From Chitinophaga varians (GTDB lineage Bacteria; Bacteroidota; Bacteroidia; Chitinophagales; Chitinophagaceae): 64,000 nt of DNA. The stretch lies in the NCBI RefSeq assembly GCF_012641275.1, contig NZ_JABAIA010000003.1:1550001-1614000 (forward strand). Reading direction: 5' to 3'. Below the pieces are notes generated by a model. That model did not search any database. It saw nothing but the letters and a program-made list of their open reading frames with translations, and was not told where the DNA came from. Below, one piece after another: positions 23,111 through 31,700 of this stretch. The first letter of the stretch is position 1. Each line of letters opens with the position of its first letter. The position numbers were made by a program, and so were the translations under genes.

Positions 23111-24595
23111 TTAGTTACGCACTTCAAACTTTCCCTGTGGCGTAATCACGATTAGTTTGTCTTTCAGGGTCATCATCGCCGGGCCTTCCAGCGTTAATTT
23201 TTTCGCAGCGCTGTCATCTTTTTCTATTTCACCTTCCACCGAAATATTATCATGAGCGGAGGCTTTCTCATAAGGTATTTTCTTCAGGTTGTTATAGGCC
23301 ACATAACGGTCCAGCACCCGAAGGTCGGTACCTACGGTGTAGATTTCCACCAGCTGCTCCGTACCGTTATCGTACACATGCAACCGCACATAAATGGTTT
23401 CATTTCCGGGAATGGTAAACATTGACTGATCAAATTCCGTGTCCATTTCCATGGTGCCGTTGTAGTTGTTCCTCCTGGACGCCAGCAGTTCTTTCAGGTC
23501 TGCCGGAGTAAAGTCGTCAGCAATAAAATTCCTGCCCACCAGCTGCCGCTTGAATTTTGCGCCTCCGGCCGGGATATATTTCATATCGTCTTCCAGCCGG
23601 TATGTAAAGAACAGATCTCCGCCAACACCTTCATCGTTGGTTTCTTCTGTTACCGTGATGGTGCCATCTGCAGCGATAGCCGCATGGCTGGCAGATTCAT
23701 AGATCCCTTCAGAACCGGTGTAACCGTTCAGTCTTACACTACTGCTTTCTTTCCCGTCGGGCGTATAATACACCAGCTGCACCGTGGAATCCATTACAGA
23801 CTCTCCGCTTTCCAGCGGTCCTGCCGAATACAGCAGGTAAACACCTTTTCCGGGAACATTTATTCTCCCATAGTGGTACAATTTGATTTTCTCGAAATAA
23901 ATCAGCTCACTGAAATCGTAGTAGGGCGTAAGCAAAGATACGGGCTGTAAACCGGTCATGTTCCATTGAACGGTGAAAGGTGTTGCCAGTGTTTTAAAGC
24001 GGCTGGCGTAAGTATCAAAAGGAATGGTTTCCTGCGGCACCGCTTCCACCAATCCCTGACCGGTAATACGGAATTGTTTTATACGGGCTTTGCTTTCTCC
24101 GTCAGTAGCGTCCTTCTTCCGGGTGTACCAGCTTTCCTTCACCCAGAAGGTACTGTCGTTGATAAACTCCGGCCATTTATGCACAGCATTGCTTTCGCCG
24201 TTTTTGGTTTCTTCTTTGTCCATACCTATCTCCTGTCGGGCAATTTCTTTCCCTTCAGGGCTATAGATCAGCAACAACATGACAGACGTCTGGTCGTCTT
24301 TCTTATACATACATTGCGCTGCAATGGCGATATAGTTTTTCTGCCTGGACAAAATACCGGCAGAAACACTGTAAAAACCGCTTTGCGCAAAAGGTCCGAG
24401 GGTGCTGTCAATATTTTCCAGGCCATAGCTGTACAACGGCATTTCCACGGGTTTCAGATGCTTCAGCCATCCTTTAAAATCAAAAGCAACGGTTTTAACA
24501 CTGTCGGCAACAGGTTCTTTGGCGGCGCCGCTATTATTACATGAAAAGAATGCCATTGCCGGCACCAGGATTAACAGACTCGCTAATCTTCTCAT
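23111..24595 (-). CDS. lipoprotein of unknown function (tandem paralogue A)
   Basis: 494 residues from ATG 24595 (MRRLASLLILVPAMAFFSC, lipobox Cys19); the longer frame adds 28 residues and lacks a signal. Paralogue of the next gene, with colinear similarity over the whole length, so the pair arose by duplication. Alternating strand-like segments such as 'LLIYSPEGKEIARQEIG' and 'VYYTPDGKESSSVRLNGYTGSEG' read like repeated beta blades ('.. PDGK..'). Rich in aromatic residues and without a recognisable active site. It lies downstream of the GH3 glycosidase gene; shared function is possible but not shown. Confidence 0.8.
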   Translation of the reverse strand: MRRLASLLILVPAMAFFSCNNSGAAKEPVADSVKTVAFDFKGWLKHLKPVEMPLYSYGLENIDSTLGPFAQSGFYSVSAGILSRQKNYIAIAAQCMYKKDDQTSVMLLLIYSPEGKEIARQEIGMDKEETKNGESNAVHKWPEFINDSTFWVKESWYTRKKDATDGESKARIKQFRITGQGLVEAVPQETIPFDTYASRFKTLATPFTVQWNMTGLQPVSLLTPYYDFSELIYFEKIKLYHYGRINVPGKGVYLLYSAGPLESGESVMDSTVQLVYYTPDGKESSSVRLNGYTGSEGIYESASHAAIAADGTITVTEETNDEGVGGDLFFTYRLEDDMKYIPAGGAKFKRQLVGRNFIADDFTPADLKELLASRRNNYNGTMEMDTEFDQSMFTIPGNETIYVRLHVYDNGTEQLVEIYTVGTDLRVLDRYVAYNNLKKIPYEKASAHDNISVEGEIEKDDSAAKKLTLEGPAMMTLKDKLIVITPQGKFEVRN

Positions 24596-24680
24596 AGGGA
24601 GGTTTTTTGGGGTGGCAAGATAATAAATAATGTGATATATCAGTCTAAATGAAAACCGTGAAAAACAACCTAACAGCAAA

Positions 24681-24718
24681 CCCTGAACGAAATCCTCCCG
24701 GGACGGTCCCGTTCAGGG
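24681..24718 (-). terminator. hairpin downstream of the GH3 gene
   Basis: CCCTGAACG (24681-24689) pairs with CGTTCAGGG (24710-24718), with GGGAC/GTCCC pairing inside. The minus-strand tail is TTTGCTGTT, a weak U-tract. It starts 12 nt after the GH3 stop. Confidence 0.6.
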
Positions 24719-24729
24719 CAAGATGCTTA

Positions 24730-27144
24730 TCAGGGGGTGATGGTAAAATTTTTACGCAGCCGGATATCCTCCGAAGAACTGCCGACCTGCACTTCAAATT
24801 CTCCTGGCTCTACAGTGTACTGCATATGTTTGTCCAGCAGCGCCAGGTGATCGGGATGCAGGGTAAACTGCACGGTTTTCCTTTCGCCCGGTCCCAGCGT
24901 GACTCTTTCGAAGCCACGAAGCTGCATCACGTAGGTGGTCACACTGCTGACTTTATCTTTTATATAGAGCTGTACCACCTCATCCCCTTTTCGTTTACCC
25001 GTGTTGGTTACCTCCATGCTTACCAGGATATCGCCCTGCGGGGATTGTTTTTCGGGAGATACCTGCAGGTTGTTATAAGCGAACGACGTGTAGCTGAGGC
25101 CATATCCGAAAGGATACAGCGGACCATTCACGCTCGTACGCCCGAAGCCGTTGTTGCCAGAGGAAGGCTGTCCGGCATGTGATCCCGGTTTGTACGGAAA
25201 GTTCAGTTCAATCTGCCCCAGGGACTTAGGGAATGTCACCGACAGGCGGCCGCCGGGGTTATAATCTCCGAAGAGCGTTTCAGCGATGGCAGTGCCTCCC
25301 TGCGGCCCGGGGAACCAGGCTTCCAGGATGGCAGGCAGGTGCTGCTGTTCCCAGTTGATGGTAAGCGGCTGGCCGTTGATCAGCACTGCTATGACCGGTT
25401 TGCCGGTGGCATGAAGCGCCTGTAACAGCTGTAACTGGCGGCCGGGCAGGGAAAGGTCTGTGCGGGAAAGGCTCTCTCCCACCCGTTTTTCATCTTCGCC
25501 CACTACGGCAATGATCACGTCCGACTGGCGGGCCAGGGCCACGGCTTCCGCAATGCCGGCCTGTTCGGCGCTGTCCGGCGGCGTGGGAATGATTTCCGTG
25601 CCGGGCCATCCGGGATTGACGATATCACAACCTTTGGCGTATTGTATGTTGACCGTCTTGCCCACCTGTTGGCGGATACCGTCCAGCACGGTGGTCACCG
25701 GGTTGTTGGACGGGCCGTAACGACTGATGGCGTGGGTAGATGCCGCCGCCAGCGGACCGGTCACCAGGATATTTTTCAGCTGATGTTTATCGAGTGGCAA
25801 TGTTTCCTTTTCATTTTTGAGCAATACCAGCGATTCGCGGTTCAGCTGCAGCGCAAAAGCCTCGTCTTCGGGGGTATGCACGCCCCTATCGGCCAGTTTG
25901 GGATCGGTATAGGGCTTGTCAAACAGTCCCAGTCTGAATTTGACCCGTAGCACGTCGACCACGCGGCTGTCGATCGTTTTCATGGAAAGGCGGCCTTCTT
26001 TTACCAGTTCCCGTACCGGCAGGATGTAATCTTCCGGTGGGGTGAAGTTGGTACGTACATTAAGGCCCGCTTCCACGGCCTGTCTGACGGCATCTTTATA
26101 GTCTGAGGCCACATGGTGTTTACTAAAAAGGTATTCCACGGCTTCGCTGTCGGACACTACATAACCATCGAACCCAAATTCCTGGCGCAGCAGCTGGGTC
26201 AGGAAATAGTAGCTGCCTGTCACCGGTTCCCCGTCCCAGTCGTTGTAGCTGCTCATAACGCCCATGGGCCGCGCTTCCTGGATCACGCGGCGGAAGGGGT
26301 ACAGAAATATCTGGTGCATTTCGTGGGGCGCCACATGGGGATCGGTGCGGGCGTCGCCATCACGGCCTCCTTTAGGCACGCTGTACACAGCATAATGTTT
26401 CAGGGTGGCGGCCACGCCTTCACTTTGCACGCCGAGGGTCATTTGTTTGCCCAGTTCAGCGATCAGAAAAGGATCTTCACCGTAACATTCCACCACGCGG
26501 CCCCAGCGGGGATCGCGGGCGGGGTCGAGGATAGGCACGTAAATATTGGTGTACCCCAGCAGCCGCGCCTCACGGCCGGCAATATGGCCGGCCTGCGCCA
26601 CCAATGCCTTGTTCCAGGTGCTGCCTATGCCGATGGGGGCACAAAACGGCGTGGCCCTGTCATGACAAAGGCCGTGAATAGCTTCGTTGGTGAAGTCCAC
26701 CGGGATGCCGAGGCGGGTTTCCTCGATAAACCAGCGCTGTACCGTGTTGATGGCGCTGGCATGTTTGCTGTAGGGGAATGACCACTGCGTCCGGGCTTTA
26801 TTATTAAAAGGGAGACTGTTCAGTTCTTCGTCGATATTGGCGATGCCGTCTTTCCACACTTTATTCTTCCATTCCGGAGTGGGCATTTCATCTTTGAGCA
26901 CCCGTCCATAACCGTACAGCGTGGCCATCTGGCAGGTTTTTTCATCCAGGGTCATCTGCGACAGCAGATCGGCCACGCGGCTTTCCACCGGCTGGGCAGG
27001 ATCTTCAAAGATGTCTTTCCTGCCGTTTTTGTTAAAGTCTATCCATCCTTGCCGGTAAATGGGCGACTGCTGGCCGCTGGCCTGTGTGCCCAGCAGGGCC
27101 ATGACGATGGCCGCCACGGAAAAATTACTGATCTGTTTATACAT
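24730..27144 (-). CDS. periplasmic beta-glucosidase, glycoside hydrolase family 3
   Basis: 804 residues from ATG 27144 (MYKQISNFSVAAIVMALLGTQASG, signal peptide); MKGVRI six codons earlier is less likely. A calcium-loop-like segment DFNKNGRKDIFED (36-48) precedes the TIM barrel. The nucleophile Asp332 is in 'GYVVSDSEAVEYLF', and KHY (249-251) supplies the conserved Lys-His. The second, alpha/beta domain holds 'VVGEDEKRVGESLSRTDLSLPG', the usual source of the acid/base region. A C-terminal fibronectin-III-like domain ends the protein ('EVTNTGKRKGDEVVQLYI'). Likely trims beta-linked gluco- or xylo-oligosaccharides in the periplasm. It is divergent from the sigma-factor operon and may or may not be controlled by it. 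Confidence 0.93.
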   Translation of the reverse strand: MYKQISNFSVAAIVMALLGTQASGQQSPIYRQGWIDFNKNGRKDIFEDPAQPVESRVADLLSQMTLDEKTCQMATLYGYGRVLKDEMPTPEWKNKVWKDGIANIDEELNSLPFNNKARTQWSFPYSKHASAINTVQRWFIEETRLGIPVDFTNEAIHGLCHDRATPFCAPIGIGSTWNKALVAQAGHIAGREARLLGYTNIYVPILDPARDPRWGRVVECYGEDPFLIAELGKQMTLGVQSEGVAATLKHYAVYSVPKGGRDGDARTDPHVAPHEMHQIFLYPFRRVIQEARPMGVMSSYNDWDGEPVTGSYYFLTQLLRQEFGFDGYVVSDSEAVEYLFSKHHVASDYKDAVRQAVEAGLNVRTNFTPPEDYILPVRELVKEGRLSMKTIDSRVVDVLRVKFRLGLFDKPYTDPKLADRGVHTPEDEAFALQLNRESLVLLKNEKETLPLDKHQLKNILVTGPLAAASTHAISRYGPSNNPVTTVLDGIRQQVGKTVNIQYAKGCDIVNPGWPGTEIIPTPPDSAEQAGIAEAVALARQSDVIIAVVGEDEKRVGESLSRTDLSLPGRQLQLLQALHATGKPVIAVLINGQPLTINWEQQHLPAILEAWFPGPQGGTAIAETLFGDYNPGGRLSVTFPKSLGQIELNFPYKPGSHAGQPSSGNNGFGRTSVNGPLYPFGYGLSYTSFAYNNLQVSPEKQSPQGDILVSMEVTNTGKRKGDEVVQLYIKDKVSSVTTYVMQLRGFERVTLGPGERKTVQFTLHPDHLALLDKHMQYTVEPGEFEVQVGSSSEDIRLRKNFTITP

Positions 27145-27257
27145 AATTCGCACGCCCTTCATAGGCCGCGCCTAAATTAAAGGCCCTGAAAGCGGATTGC
27201 AAATAATGCTGAAAATTGCACCAGCATTGGGTAAGATTATGCAGCAGGCAAAAAAAA

Positions 27258-27282
27258 CGGTTGCATAACGAATATGCAACCG
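27258..27282 (-). promoter_or_regulatory. terminator-like hairpin in the GH3 leader (possible attenuator)
   Basis: A 10-bp perfect stem (CGGTTGCATA 27258-27267, TATGCAACCG 27273-27282), loop 5 nt, followed on the minus strand by eight Ts. It lies 106 nt upstream of the GH3 start. No minus-strand gene ends upstream of it, so it may attenuate the GH3 leader or block antisense transcription. Confidence 0.5.
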
Positions 27283-27323
27283 GTGGTAACTAAAAAAACA
27301 CAAACTAAAAACTGAAAGGACAT

Positions 27324-27358
27324 TACAGCATATAAGTTAATGGACGATACAGCATATA
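27324..27358. repeat. direct repeat TACAGCATATA, two copies
   Basis: Identical 11-nt copies at 27324-27334 and 27348-27358, 24 nt apart start to start. They lie 116-150 nt upstream of the sigma-factor start and are candidate binding sites. Confidence 0.5.
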
Positions 27359-27365
27359 GGCTTAG

Positions 27366-27383
27366 GCGTTATACCTATAACGC
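27366..27383. promoter_or_regulatory. perfect palindrome upstream of the sigma-factor gene
   Basis: GCGTTATA-CC-TATAACGC, an 8-nt perfect dyad 91 nt before the sigma-factor start, right after the direct repeats. Operator-like. Confidence 0.4.
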
Positions 27384-27473
27384 GGATTTTAACAGAACCC
27401 CCTATCGGGAGAAAATAAAAAATTGCCTACATTAGCGGGGATCAATTCATTACTAAAACTCTATGAAGGTTAA

Positions 27474-28037
27474 ATGATAACATCACCTTCTTATCAAGCA
27501 TATAATGAGCTTTTCCATTCTCTATACAGTGAACTGTGTAATTATGCCAGCAGTTTTCTGAATGATGATGCAGCAGCTGAGGATGTAGTACAGGAGACCT
27601 TTATCCGGTTGTGGCAGAAACACCGGGAACTGATCGGGATACCGAATATCAAGGCTTACCTGTACAGGGCAGTACGTAATAATTCCATATCCGTCCTGCG
27701 CAAGCGCACCGCCGAAGAGGCGGGCAACAAGGGCTTTGAATGGGTAGCTGATATCAGTGAGGACCCGGACGCGCGGGAGATATCAGAGGCCAAACCGTTC
27801 TATGAACAGCTGATTTATGAGGCGATAGCCAACCTTCCGCCGCAATGCCGGGAGGTGTTCACCTGTTGCCGGCTTCAGGGAATGACCCATCAGCAGACGG
27901 CCGAAAAGCTGGGCTTGTCAGCCAAAACCGTAGAAAATTACATGGGACGCGCACTTAAAATATTGCGTAAGTACCTGGGACAGTACGGGTTACCGATTCT
28001 TTTATTTTTTTTGTTAAAAATTATTAACAAATACTAG
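27474..28037 (+). CDS. ECF RNA polymerase sigma factor, FecI-like
   Basis: 187 residues. Region 2 spans about 10-75 ('ELCNYASSFLNDDAAAEDVVQETFIRLWQKH', where the -10 contact helix lies). Region 4 spans about 120-175 ('LPPQCREVFTCCRLQGMTHQQTAEKLGLSAKTVENYMGRALK'), a clear helix-turn-helix. No region 3. The downstream FecR, STN-type receptor and DUF4249 genes make the standard Bacteroidota transenvelope signalling set: the receptor senses its ligand, FecR passes the signal through the inner membrane, and this sigma factor is released to transcribe target genes. Likely self-operon control. Confidence 0.95.
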   Translation: MITSPSYQAYNELFHSLYSELCNYASSFLNDDAAAEDVVQETFIRLWQKHRELIGIPNIKAYLYRAVRNNSISVLRKRTAEEAGNKGFEWVADISEDPDAREISEAKPFYEQLIYEAIANLPPQCREVFTCCRLQGMTHQQTAEKLGLSAKTVENYMGRALKILRKYLGQYGLPILLFFLLKIINKY

Positions 28038-28088
28038 GGGGTGTACGCCATTCCTTACGTTTTAATGTCAGAGCACACACTGTATAAC

Positions 28089-29063
28089 ATGGATACCTAC
28101 ATATATGAAATAATTGCAAAAAAGCTGTCATCCATTTCCACGCCTGAGGAGGAAGCAATTCTTCAGGAATGGCGGGAAGCCTCTCCTGATAATGAAGCCG
28201 CCTACGCAAAAACTGTCCAGGTATGGCAGGATGCTCCCCGCAGCCTTCGCCTTTCCGGAAACAAACAATTTAATGCCGCCGCAGCCTGGAGCAAGGTGGA
28301 CCAGGTACTGCAACAACCTGCCACGCCCGCAAAGACCGTCCGGATGTCGGTAGTTAAGCTGGCTGCCGCCGCGGTATTGCTCATATCCCTCAGTGTAGGC
28401 GCCTGGTGGATAGCCAGCCGTCCTTCCCTGAAAGTGCAGGAACTGGCTGCTAATGACGGCAAAATCCACAGCCTTGAACTGGCTGACAAATCAGTGATCA
28501 CCCTGCGCCCCGGCGCCAAAATAAAATATTCCGAAGGAGCCGAGCGGGTAGTGACCCTTGAAGGTGAAGCCTTCTTTGAAGTGGCCACCGATCCACACCG
28601 CCCTTTCCTTGTTAAAACTCCCAACCAGTCTGTTGTGGAAGTGCTGGGCACTTCTTTCACCGTAAAAACTGCCGATGCCCATACCACCGTCATCGTTTCT
28701 ACCGGCAAGGTAAAACTGGGCATGGAAAACGATACTTCTTCCGTAATCCTTACCAGTGGCCAAAAAGGTACATGGGGAGACGGTCAGCTGAGCGCCGTCA
28801 ACAACGACAATCCCAACTTTATGGCATGGAAAACAGGAATTTTGCAATTTAATGATCAATCACTTGTTGAAATATTGCCACAATTAGCCGACTTTTACGG
28901 CAAAGTCATCAGGATTGAGGATGGCTATCAGGCTACTGCGGCACAGCAAAAAGCTACGATCAGCTTCCAGGACCAGTCTTGCGACGAGGTTTTGCATGAA
29001 TTACAACTTTTGCTTGGTTTCAACTACAAACAGGAAGGCGATACAATCGTCATCGGCAAGTAG
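28089..29063 (+). CDS. FecR-family anti-sigma factor
   Basis: 324 residues from ATG 28089 (MDTYIYEIIAKKLSS...); an upstream ATG at 28065 is possible. The cytoplasmic DUF4880-type N-terminal part (1-75, 'TPEEEAILQEWREASPDNEAAYAK') should bind the sigma factor. One membrane helix is at about 93-110 ('AAAAVLLISLSVGAWWIA'). The periplasmic FecR domain follows ('NDGKIHSLELADKSVITLRPGAKI', 'FEVATDPHRPFLVKT', 'VLGTSFTV'), and a DUF4974 C-terminal domain ('FNDQSLVEILPQLADFYG') should meet the receptor's STN domain. Order and spacing with the sigma gene are typical. Confidence 0.95.
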   Translation: MDTYIYEIIAKKLSSISTPEEEAILQEWREASPDNEAAYAKTVQVWQDAPRSLRLSGNKQFNAAAAWSKVDQVLQQPATPAKTVRMSVVKLAAAAVLLISLSVGAWWIASRPSLKVQELAANDGKIHSLELADKSVITLRPGAKIKYSEGAERVVTLEGEAFFEVATDPHRPFLVKTPNQSVVEVLGTSFTVKTADAHTTVIVSTGKVKLGMENDTSSVILTSGQKGTWGDGQLSAVNNDNPNFMAWKTGILQFNDQSLVEILPQLADFYGKVIRIEDGYQATAAQQKATISFQDQSCDEVLHELQLLLGFNYKQEGDTIVIGK

Positions 29064-31698
29064 ACGGATAAACTACTTTCTTACCTTGATATTTAACTGC
29101 CTGCTGGTGCTTGCGCCCGCGGCAGTTTTGCATGCTCAGTCCAAAGAGGCGCCCATCCTGCAACAGGCGTATACCCCTCCCTCCAGGGAAGGCTCCATCC
29201 TCTTCTTTATCCAGGACATCCAGCGCCAGACAGGCATCAGCATCTCCTATAGTTCCAGCTTCCTGCATCTCAACAAAAAAGTGCAGCTGACGGGCAACGA
29301 AAACAGTACCGGCCAGGTGCTCAACTCGATTCTGCAGGGTACCGGCATCCAGGCAGCGGCCATCAACGGGAAAATATTCCTGCTACGCGAAGCCTCTCAA
29401 ACCCAGTATTATACCATCAGCGGGTTTATCAGGGAAGAAAACAGCAAAGAGGTGATCATCGGCGCGTCCGTATATGACCCGGTGACCCGGCGCGGCGCTG
29501 CCAGCAACGCTTACGGCTTCTTCAGCGTACAGGTGCCTGATAGCTGCACCAGCATTGTGTTCTCTCATGTGGGCTATGAGACCTACATACTGCCACTCCC
29601 CCTTTCGGAAGCCCGGCAGATGGAAATATACATGCAGCCACGCAACCCGCTGCAAACAGTGGTGGTCAATGGCGACCAGGACTCTGTCACCCTGCAGGCA
29701 GGCTATATCAAAATGCCCGTCGGATATGTGTCCAATTTTCCGGCCCTGCTGGGAGAAAAAGACGTATTGAAGTCCCTTCAACTGTATCCCGGCGCCAGCA
29801 GCTCCCTTGAAAGCAGCAGCAACCTGCTGATACGTGGCGGCAACGCTGACCAGAACCTATACCTGCTCGACGGTGTGCCGCTCTACCATACCGGCCATCT
29901 CTTCGGCCTGTTTTCCATTTTCAACGGAGACGCCGTGAAAGACGTGTCTTTGTACAAAGACGCCTTCCCCGCCCGCTATGGCGGCCGCCTCTCCTCCGTG
30001 GTGGACATCCGTACCCGCGACGGCAACATGAAGGAATGGCATGGCAAAGCCACGCTCAGCCCCGTGTCCATCAGCACCGAGCTGGAAGGCCCTCTGGCAA
30101 AAGATAAAAGCGCCATGTTCCTCTCCTTCCGGCGGTCACTGATTGATGCCTATGGCAGGCAGCTTACCCATCAATATGGCAAGTACCAGCTTTACGACCT
30201 TAACTTTAAGCTCAACCAGCTGATCGACGATAAAAACAGGATCTACCTCAGTTTCTATAAAGGACAGGATAATATGGTCATCCCTAAGGACAATTCTGTT
30301 TTCACACTGCTGGATGATTACAAGTTCGCCTGGAGCAATATTACCGCCGCCCTGAAATGGACCCGCGTAATTTCTCCCAAGGTGTTCACCAATACCACCG
30401 CTACCTACAGCCGTTTTTATAACCTCTTTACCCAACGGTCCGAAGCAGGGCTGACCAGCGACCAGCCTTTTTTCAGCGGCCAGGGAGTTTCGCGTGTCAG
30501 AGATATCGCCCTGCACAATGAAACGGAATATACCATCAGCAACATACAAAAACTGTCTTTCGGCGGAGGGTACACCTATCACAACTTTGCCCCTACCGCC
30601 TACAGCAGTAACGTGGACGGCGGCGACGCCATCAAGCGGCCCGCCCCCAAATACTATATGTCGGAAATAACCTTGTATGGTGAAGATGAACTGCGCCTGT
30701 TTAATGACCGGCTGACACTGCGACCGGGGCTGCATTTCGGCGCCCTGGCCCAGAGCGGCTCCTTCTACAGCAGCCTGCAACCCAGGCTGATGATACGCTG
30801 GGACCTCCCACGGCAACAATATGTGCAGGCCTCCTATGCGCACATGACACAGTTCATCCATCAGCTGACTACGCCGGTTATCAATCTCCCTACCGACCTG
30901 TGGGTGCCCAGCACCGAAAACATCAAGCCGGAAAACGCCTTTTCCTACAGCCTTTCCTACCAAAAACAATGGGAGAACAAATGGCGGTTCAATGTCAACC
31001 TCTATTATAAACTGCTAAAAGATATCGTGACCACCAACACGGTGCTGAACATCTTCGACAATTCAGACCTGTGGGAGAAAAAAGTGATCAGCGGCACCGG
31101 GTACAACTACGGCAGTGAGCTGCTGCTCGAAAAAAATACAGGAAGGCTTACCGGTATCCTCAGCTATACCCTTTCCTGGGCATGGCGGGAGTTTCGTTGG
31201 TTCAACTTTGGTAAAATGTACCCCTTTAAAGAAGACCGGCGGCATAATCTGTCACTGGCCCTTAAATACCGCGTAAAACCGGGCTGGAGTATCTCCGCCT
31301 CCTGGAAGTTTGCCAGCGGCGCGCCATTCACGCTGCCTGCACAGATTTTCCCGGACTATGACTGGGGCCGTAACATCAATGGTAAACTGGACGGGCGCGC
31401 CTCTCCTTTTGCCTATACCCAGCTGAATTATCTGCCTTATATTACCAGGCTCAATAATTTCCGCCTTAACCCGGTACACCATCTCGACCTGGGAACTACC
31501 GTTTACCTGGGCGCTACGCGGGCTGTCCGGCACACGCTGACGGCCGGCGTTTATAATGTGTATTCGCGCAACAATCCTTTTATTGTCAGCTATGACCAGT
31601 TCGTGACATCGCTTGACACAGAGATTTATCCATTGCAGTTGTACCAGTACAGCCTATTCAGGACCTTACCTTATATCAGTTATACGCTTAAATTTTAG
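28996..31698 (+). CDS. TonB-dependent outer-membrane receptor with STN signalling domain
   Basis: About 900 residues. Start uncertain: ATG 28996 would overlap the FecR gene by 68 nt, TTG 29014 is an alternative, and no closer ATG precedes the signal sequence (INYFLTLIFNCLLVLAPAAVLHAQ). After the signal come an STN domain ('ILFFIQDIQRQTGISISYSSSFL'), a carboxypeptidase-regulatory-like beta domain ('SGFIREENSKEVIIGASV'), the plug ('NLLIRGGNADQNLYLLDGVPLYH') and a 22-strand-type barrel to the C terminus. The STN domain and the upstream sigma/FecR pair mean it both imports and signals. No SusD partner is present; a DUF4249 lipoprotein follows instead. Ligand unknown. Confidence 0.92.
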   Translation: MNYNFCLVSTTNRKAIQSSSASRRINYFLTLIFNCLLVLAPAAVLHAQSKEAPILQQAYTPPSREGSILFFIQDIQRQTGISISYSSSFLHLNKKVQLTGNENSTGQVLNSILQGTGIQAAAINGKIFLLREASQTQYYTISGFIREENSKEVIIGASVYDPVTRRGAASNAYGFFSVQVPDSCTSIVFSHVGYETYILPLPLSEARQMEIYMQPRNPLQTVVVNGDQDSVTLQAGYIKMPVGYVSNFPALLGEKDVLKSLQLYPGASSSLESSSNLLIRGGNADQNLYLLDGVPLYHTGHLFGLFSIFNGDAVKDVSLYKDAFPARYGGRLSSVVDIRTRDGNMKEWHGKATLSPVSISTELEGPLAKDKSAMFLSFRRSLIDAYGRQLTHQYGKYQLYDLNFKLNQLIDDKNRIYLSFYKGQDNMVIPKDNSVFTLLDDYKFAWSNITAALKWTRVISPKVFTNTTATYSRFYNLFTQRSEAGLTSDQPFFSGQGVSRVRDIALHNETEYTISNIQKLSFGGGYTYHNFAPTAYSSNVDGGDAIKRPAPKYYMSEITLYGEDELRLFNDRLTLRPGLHFGALAQSGSFYSSLQPRLMIRWDLPRQQYVQASYAHMTQFIHQLTTPVINLPTDLWVPSTENIKPENAFSYSLSYQKQWENKWRFNVNLYYKLLKDIVTTNTVLNIFDNSDLWEKKVISGTGYNYGSELLLEKNTGRLTGILSYTLSWAWREFRWFNFGKMYPFKEDRRHNLSLALKYRVKPGWSISASWKFASGAPFTLPAQIFPDYDWGRNINGKLDGRASPFAYTQLNYLPYITRLNNFRLNPVHHLDLGTTVYLGATRAVRHTLTAGVYNVYSRNNPFIVSYDQFVTSLDTEIYPLQLYQYSLFRTLPYISYTLKF

Positions 31699-31700
31699 GG

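Larger units (their letters stand above)
27145..27473. other. 329-bp intergenic region between the GH3 and sigma-factor genes
   Basis: No ORF of note. It holds a minus-oriented terminator-like hairpin (27258-27282), two copies of TACAGCATATA (27324 and 27348), a perfect palindrome (27366-27383) and A-rich stretches. As the shared upstream region of two divergent genes it probably contains both promoters, though no clean TTG/TAnnTTTG pair was found. Confidence 0.6.
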
